Position numbers and translations under genes: made by a program. Positions 60,087 to 64,000 of a stretch of DNA of 64,000 nt are shown in pieces. The notes beneath the pieces are model-generated. The model did no database searches and was not told where the DNA came from. It was given only the letters and a program-made list of their open reading frames with translations. The DNA comes from Hordeum vulgare subsp. vulgare (taxonomy: Eukaryota; Streptophyta; Magnoliopsida; Poales; Poaceae), in the NCBI RefSeq assembly GCF_904849725.1, contig NC_058524.1:552237763-552301762 (forward strand), read 5' to 3'. Each line of letters begins with the position of its first letter. Position 1 is the first letter of the stretch.

Positions 60087-60111
60087 GGGGATGCCTTCCC
60101 GGGGCATCCCC
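60087..60111 (-). other. Conserved 25-nt hairpin, copy D
   Basis: GGGGATGCC, TTCCCGG, GGCATCCCC on the plus strand; the same hairpin as in copies A-C. Confidence 0.85.
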
Positions 60112-60810
60112 AAGCTTAGGATTTTTTGTGTCCTTGAATTTGTCTTGGGGTGCCTCGGGAATCCCCAAGCTTGAGCCCTTTCCATTCCTTGTCTCTTTGT
60201 CCATGAGAACGTCACCCAAAACTTGAAAACTTCATAACACAAAACTTAAACAGAAACTTGTAATAACATTAGTACAAGAAAACAAACTACCACTTCTTTT
60301 GGTACTGTAGCAAACTTGAATTCCATCTATATTGATGATGGCCTACTTTATTCTCACTTTTTCACGGCTAGTACCCCTCGATACTAACCATAGTTTCATC
60401 AAAACAAGCAACCAACTCAACAAAAACAGAATCTGTCAAAAACAGACCAGTCTGTAGCAATCTCTATACTTCGTACTTCTGGTACCTCAAAAAATCGAAA
60501 CAATTACGAAGGTCTAGGGGAAAAGCATATGAATCAGCAGCAAAAAGAATCAACTCAAAATCTCTTTTTGAACAAAAATGAAACATCATCTCGTGAGCAG
60601 AAACTTTCTGTGTTTTTCCAGCATGATCAAAAAACCATTACCAAGACCGATCATAAAGGCTTTGCTTGGATCAAACACAAAAAACACAATCACAACAGAA
60701 TTATGAAAGTGTGGACGCAACCAAATATAAAGAAAAAGATAAATTCATTGGGTTGCCGCCCAACAAGCGCTATTGTTTAACGCCCTTAGCTAGGCATAGA
60801 AGCGATAGAA

Positions 60811-61455
60811 TCACGTATCATCTTTCTTGTTAGATGATTCACCACTACTTTTAGGAAAAAAGACAAGCTTGGTGATTTTATTGTAGGAAAAATTAGGAGT
60901 ATTCTGCAGAGCGGCAAAAGCGGAACCCAAGTTGGTTATAACATCCTCTAGTTTGCCAATCCTAGCAGAATCATGACCTAGCTTTTCACTAACTGTGGGT
61001 TCCTTCTCCTTTAAATTTTTCAAAACCATTCCCATCTTGGACCCGCACTGAGTGATTTGATTGTGTATCTTTTTATCCAAATTCTCAATGAGTTCAATCG
61101 TTGCAACTTTATTTTCAATAGCGTCCAGCCTACGCATCACATGTTCCAGAGTTAAGGTAGTTCCATTAACCATGAGTGGGGGTGAGCCTACCAAATTTAT
61201 CACAGCTCCGTAAGAATCAACGATATGGCTACCCAAGAAATTTCCACCTACGATGGTGTCAAGAATATACCTATTCCAAGGAGAAGTACCCACATAAAAA
61301 CTGCGAAGCAAGACGGTAGTGGATTGCTTATGAGTAGATCTACTCTGAGCATTGCAAATCCTATACCAAGCGTCCTTTAAGTTTTCTCCCTCAATTTGTT
61401 TGAAATTGAGAACTTCGTTCTCGGGAGTATCATTCAAAGTGGTGGATCTAGCCAT
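60811..61455 (-). CDS. Gag-like ORF of Gypsy copy D, intact frame
   Basis: An uninterrupted frame of 214 residues starts at the ATG read from CAT at 61453-61455 (M-A-R-S-T-T-L-N-D-T-P-E-N). Residues ~18-90 match the Retrotrans_gag pattern (F-K-Q-I-E-G-E-N-L-K-D-A-W-Y-R-I, then Y-V-G-T-S-P-W-N-R-Y-I-L-D-T-I-V-G-G-N-F-L). Residues ~110-190 are helical, with V-M-R-R-L-D-A-I-E-N-K-V-A and I-G-K-L-E-D-V-I-T-N-L-G-S-A-F-A. The frame ends with S-S-N-K-K-D-D-T. There is no zinc knuckle, protease or pol behind it. The element lacks its 5' LTR, so the ORF is probably silent though the frame is open. Its homologue in copy A is broken by a small deletion. Confidence 0.8.
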   Translation of the reverse strand: MARSTTLNDTPENEVLNFKQIEGENLKDAWYRICNAQSRSTHKQSTTVLLRSFYVGTSPWNRYILDTIVGGNFLGSHIVDSYGAVINLVGSPPLMVNGTTLTLEHVMRRLDAIENKVATIELIENLDKKIHNQITQCGSKMGMVLKNLKEKEPTVSEKLGHDSARIGKLEDVITNLGSAFAALQNTPNFSYNKITKLVFFPKSSGESSNKKDDT

Positions 61456-61627
61456 CAGGATAGACTATCCCACACAGACGAGCAGAAAGCAAGCGAGATA
61501 AAAAGGGCAAACGAAAAAGGCGAACGAAAAGGCAAACGAAAAAGGCAAATTGGTGAAGTGGGGGAGAGGAAAACGAGAGGCAACTAGCAAACAAAGTAAA
61601 TGCAAGAGATGAGTTTGCGACACTTAC

Positions 61628-62080
61628 TGTTGGGTAACGTAGCATAAATTCAAAAAAATTCCTACGCATATTCAGATCTTCCTATGGATAGACCAGCAAC
61701 GAGAGAGGGGTGAGTGCATCTTCATACCTTTGAAGATCGCTAAGCGGAAGATTTACTAGAACGCAATTGATGGAGTCGTACTCGTGGCGATTCAGATCGC
61801 AGTGTGATTCCGATCTAGTGCCGAACTACGGCACCTCCGCGTTCAACACACGTGCAGCCCGGTGACGTCTCCCGCACCTTGATCCAGCAAGGAGGAGGGA
61901 GTGGTTGGGGAAGATCTCTAGCAGCACGACGGCGTGGTGTCGATGGAGAGACGAGGTCTCCCGACAGGGCTTCGCCAAGCACCGGCAGAGATGAGGAGAA
62001 AGAAGAGCAGGGCTGCATCGAGGGAGAGGGAAAACTGTGTCTCCAAAAGCCCAAAAGTGGCCACTATATATAGCTAAAAT
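61628..62080 (-). mobile_element. Reversed fragment of a BARE/Angela-type Copia LTR
   Basis: On the plus strand it starts TGTTGGGTAACGTAGC (LTR 3' end reversed) and contains the reverse of the block CTTGCTGGATCAAG...GTGTTGAACGCGGAGGTG also seen in the Angela LTRs at 8.4 and 24.5 kb. Similarity fades after CACTATATATAGC near 62075, the presumed TATA region, so only the downstream part of the LTR is here. The right boundary is approximate. Confidence 0.75.
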
Positions 62081-62675
62081 TTTTAAATATTGCATTTTTT
62101 TATTATTTTTGAAAAATAATGCACCAAATTCAAAAATTCCGAAAGTATACCTGCCTCGGCCACCCTGTAGCCGACTGGAGGCTGTCGGCGTTGCTGCGGC
62201 CTATAGGAGGCTGTCGGCGTTGCTGCGGCCTATAGGAGGCTGTCGGCCTCGCCAAAGCCAATAGGGGGCTCTCGGCCAAGTGGAAGCCGATTAGTGGCCG
62301 ACCACTGCCACTCGGCCTTGGGGAAGCCGATAGGGCATTCGGCCTAGCCGTGGTCGAGTAGTGGCCACGAGCCAGCCCCTTCCCCCCTCTCTTTGTTATT
62401 CCTTCCTTGTCCTTTCTCTATTTCTTATCTCCCTCCTTCTCCCATTCTACCTTATCTCCTTTCTCTATTTCTTCTCCTTATTTCTCCCCGCACACAAAAA
62501 ATATTCCATTTCCACGTTTATGTAAGAAACTTATGTGTATTTTGAACGTCTCACTCGCGATCATATTTTATGTTGTGTAAGGAGGAGGGCATCCAAACTA
62601 TCCGTCTCACTCGCGATGATATTTTATGTAAGAAACTTATGTGTATTTTGAACGTTAGCTATTTTGCCTACTCCA
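62081..62675. other. GC-rich, then pyrimidine-rich upstream stretch
   Basis: No gene is seen. It holds a 29-bp duplicated unit (GAGGCTGTCGGCGTTGCTGC... at 62175-62235), many CGGCC/GGCCGA words to 62360, then CT-rich sequence (62380-62490). A ~30-bp direct repeat ATGTAAGAAACTTATGTG occurs at 62520 and 62627. It may be the distal upstream region of the gene at 63002. Confidence 0.5.
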
Positions 62676-62889
62676 TTTCCCGCCCATATTCCCCCAATTG
62701 GCCACGCCATTTTGTTCCCTCCTCCGTTGCCGCAAATATTTCCACGTCTCCATTCCCGCCTAATTTTTCGCACCACCTTTCCCGCCAAATTTTGCCTGTT
62801 CCGTTTCCCGCCACCTTTCCCGCCAACTATTTACCCTCTTATTTCCCGCCAAATCTTTCCCGCCTCATTTCCCTCCTCGTTTTCCCGCC
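62676..62889 (+). promoter_or_regulatory. Cluster of eight TTTCCCGCC-like (E2F-type) sites
   Basis: TTTCCCGCC occurs at 62676, 62778, 62804, 62816, 62842, 62856 and 62881, with ATTCCCGCC at 62752. All are in the same orientation within 214 bp, ending 22 bp before a TATA box. TTTCCCGC(C) is the well-known plant E2F binding consensus of S-phase promoters. That E2F binds here is inference; the pattern is seen directly. Confidence 0.75.
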
Positions 62890-62910
62890 ATCTTCCTGGT
62901 CATCTAAGTC

Positions 62911-62918
62911 TATAAAAG
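62911..62918 (+). promoter_or_regulatory. TATA box of the GRF-zinc-finger gene
   Basis: TATAAAAG lies 91 bp before the ATG and directly after the E2F-like cluster. A transcription start near 62940 and a leader of ~60 bp are expected. Confidence 0.75.
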
Positions 62919-63001
62919 GAGGCATTGGACTGCCTTCCTCCATCATTCAGCCTCACTTGAGAACACTAGCACTGCCTTCCTTCCTCCATCATCCAGTGAA
63001 T

Positions 63002-63217
63002 ATGAGTTTGCCTTGCTCGGATCAGAGCATCAGGCCTAAGAAAATGCAGAGTGCGAGTTTGCCTTGGGGTGTGGAAGTAGTTCGATGTTGGTGCGGTGAT
63101 CTCTGCAAGGTGAAGGAGGTGACGGATTTTTCAGATTGGTTGGGCATGAAGTTTTTCATGTGCGCCAATTATGAATCTAATCCGCCCGAATCTATTTCTG
63201 CGTACCTCAGGCCTCCG
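63002..63217 (+). CDS. GRF-zinc-finger/coiled-coil protein, exon 1
   Basis: This 72-codon exon starts at the ATG at 63002 (M-S-L-P-C-S-D-Q), the first ATG after the TATA box in this frame. It ends at C-C-G before the donor GTATGC (63218). A GRF-type zinc finger begins here: C29-W-C31-G at V-R-C-W-C-G-D-L-C, then K-F-F-M-C54-A-N-Y. The finger is completed in exon 2. GRF fingers bind single-stranded nucleic acid in other proteins; the role here is unknown. I recall many near relatives of this small protein as hypothetical proteins in wheat. The frame stays open upstream to 62570, but the TATA box lies within that stretch, so the earlier ATG is rejected. Confidence 0.72.
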
Positions 63218-63292
63218 GTATGCTCAAGTTATCCAGAGTAAATATGTTGTTGATATTATTGTTTACTTGATATTTATATATATATATTGTAG
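63218..63292 (+). other. Intron of the GRF-zinc-finger gene (75 bp)
   Basis: It has donor GTATGC, acceptor TTGTAG and a T/A-rich body with a TATATATATATA run. Removing it joins R-P-P to S-P-P-P-P-L-C in frame, which restores the finger pattern. Confidence 0.75.
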
Positions 63293-63676
63293 TCTCCTCC
63301 TCCTCTCTGCATGTACTATCGTTGGATTGACACGGAAATGCCGGACTGGGCGGTGACCGAGATTCATAAAAGAGGTCGTCGTGCATGGGCTAGCTTGGAC
63401 TTGGAAGAGCGCCACGCGAAGGCTGAAGCAGAGGAGAAAGCAGAGCAGAAGAAAGAGTGGGAAGATTACTGTGTGGAGAAGAGGGCTTTTATTGATGAGA
63501 TCATAAGGAAGAACCAAGAAGAGAAACTTCGATTGGAGGAGGTTTACAGACAGCGGGAACAGGCCCGTGAAGCTGAGAGGGAGAGAAAGAGAGAAAGGGC
63601 TCGTGCGGCCAAAGCAGCAGAAGAAGCCGGTGATGGAAAAGGCAAATATCCACACTCGACAGTAGATTTATTTTAA
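63293..63676 (+). CDS. GRF-zinc-finger/coiled-coil protein, exon 2
   Basis: This exon has 127 codons plus a stop, giving a protein of 199 residues with exon 1. It starts S-P-P-P-P-L-C79-M-Y-Y-R-W-I-D, the last cysteine and the aromatic W-x-D end of the GRF finger. It then runs M-P-D-W-A-V-T-E-I. From about residue 100 it is almost wholly charged helix (E-E-R-H-A-K-A-E-A-E-E-K-A-E-Q-K-K-E, R-E-Q-A-R-E-A-E-R-E-R-K-R-E-R), a predicted coiled coil. It ends with G-D-G-K-G-K-Y-P-H-S-T. No stop or frameshift is present, unlike nearly everything else in the window. Confidence 0.75.
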   Translation, partial: SPPPLCMYYRWIDTEMPDWAVTEIHKRGRRAWASLDLEERHAKAEAEEKAEQKKEWEDYCVEKRAFIDEIIRKNQEEKLRLEEVYRQREQAREAERERKRERARAAKAAEEAGDGKGKYPHSTVDLF

Positions 63677-63790
63677 TTTCAGCAAGTTGTATCTTAATTT
63701 CAGCAAGTTGTATCTTAATTTCAGCAAGTTGTGTCAGCACGTTGTATCTTAATTTCAGCAAGTTGTATTTTAATTCCGGCAAGGTCTATC
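63672..63790 (+). repeat. Minisatellite after the GRF gene (TTTCAGCAAGTTGTAT units)
   Basis: Five imperfect units of about 21-22 bp with the core AATTTCAGCAAGTTGTAT start at the stop codon, so they lie in the 3' UTR or just beyond. Confidence 0.85.
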
Positions 63791-63860
63791 TTAGTTTGTC
63801 TGTAATCTCAAGTTATTGGTAGTATATGTGTTATCCACGAAGAACCAACTGAGCATTTTT

Positions 63861-63950
63861 GTTCCCGCCTTGCTTTCCCACCATTTTGTCCCCGCCTTGC
63901 TTTCCCGCCATTTTGTTCCCGCCTCGCTTTCCCGCAATTTATTTCCCGCT
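63861..63950 (+). promoter_or_regulatory. Second cluster of E2F-like sites at the right edge
   Basis: TTTCCCGCC at 63901, TTTCCCGC at 63928 and 63942, and GTTCCCGCC at 63861 and 63915, plus variants (TTTCCCACC, GTCCCCGCC), occur in 90 bp. They share orientation and precede a TATA box, as at 62.7 kb. Confidence 0.7.
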
Positions 63951-63960
63951 CTTCGGCACC

Positions 63961-63967
63961 TATAAAA
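63961..63967 (+). promoter_or_regulatory. TATA box of a second transcription unit running off the right edge
   Basis: TATAAAA lies 12 bp after the last E2F-like site. By analogy with the unit at 62.9 kb, a related gene should start about 90 bp further on, beyond the window. Confidence 0.55.
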
Positions 63968-64000
63968 CCCTCTCCACAGCAAGGTTGGTAAGGAGTGTGC

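Larger units (their letters stand above)
56588..61627 (-). mobile_element. Gypsy copy D: gag-only element, 5' LTR missing
   Basis: On the minus strand, internal sequence (58136-61627) is followed by the 3' LTR (56588-58135). It has a gag ORF, the shared non-coding part and the hairpin. The 5' end breaks off inside the leader (after '...gagtttgcgacacttac') where a reversed Copia LTR begins, so the primer site and 5' LTR are gone. Confidence 0.88.

Noticed and set aside
62570..63241. 223-aa frame starting before the TATA box of the GRF gene
   Set aside because: Its first part translates the TTTCCCGCC array and would start upstream of the TATA box; the ATG at 63002 fits the promoter and the family.
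1..64000. tRNA or rRNA genes and integrated viruses
   Set aside because: No cloverleaf or rRNA block was seen, only primer-binding sites complementary to tRNA ends, and no viral sequence outside LTR retrotransposons was recognised.

Overview
The window reads as a Triticeae-type grass genome (wheat, barley or a close relative). This is inferred from the content: BARE/Angela-type Copia LTRs, several Gypsy LTRs of the 'TGATACGTCTC' group, a Thalos-like Stowaway MITE, an L1-type LINE, a chromovirus, a CACTA-like element, and a GC-rich first exon of a plant gene. Almost all of the 64 kb is nested and broken transposable-element DNA. No RNA gene and no CRISPR array was seen.

Layout. Positions 1-2656 hold the 5' end of one cellular gene on the minus strand, a TBCC-domain protein (TBCCD1-like). 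Exon 1 is at 2129-2656 and exon 2 at 368-508, and the gene continues off the left edge. A Stowaway MITE sits just outside it at 3161-3318. From about 3.5 to 26.5 kb lies a four-layer nest. A LINE (3.5-6.9 and 24.8-26.5 kb) is split by an Angela-like Copia element (6911-24809). That is split by a solo LTR (13297-22615), which is split by a minus-strand non-autonomous Gypsy element (copy A, 15286-22200). Target-site duplications are readable at every level, two of them with one mismatch. The LINE also carries a short 329-bp solo LTR (5464-5792) and a 1.2-kb tandem duplication of its ORF1.

From 26.5 to 47 kb lie two plus-strand Gypsy copies related to A (B at 26541-33424, C at 42335-46455). Between them is the 3' two thirds of a chromovirus (33425-42333) with an extra ORF before gag, decayed gag-pol with a chromodomain, and a 3.4-kb LTR. 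From 47.9 to 50.1 kb is a tandem array (unit 452-503 bp). From 50.1 to 54.8 kb is a CACTA-like region holding a broken coiled-coil ORF (interrupted by a solo LTR with a perfect CCAGG duplication) and a captured 3'-5' exonuclease-like gene with altered catalytic residues and two internal stops. From 56.3 to 62.1 kb are a broken Angela LTR, a fourth Gypsy copy (D, minus strand, gag ORF open) and a reversed Copia LTR fragment.

The right end (62.6-64 kb) is the least ordinary part. A two-exon gene for a 199-residue GRF-zinc-finger/coiled-coil protein lies behind a TATA box and a cluster of eight TTTCCCGCC-like sites, the plant E2F consensus. The same layout (E2F-like cluster, then TATA) begins again at the right edge. 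Apart from this gene and the TBCCD1 fragment, nearly every coding region is a decayed transposon ORF; copy D's gag is the main open one. Element family names are from memory of Triticeae repeats and have not been checked against a database.
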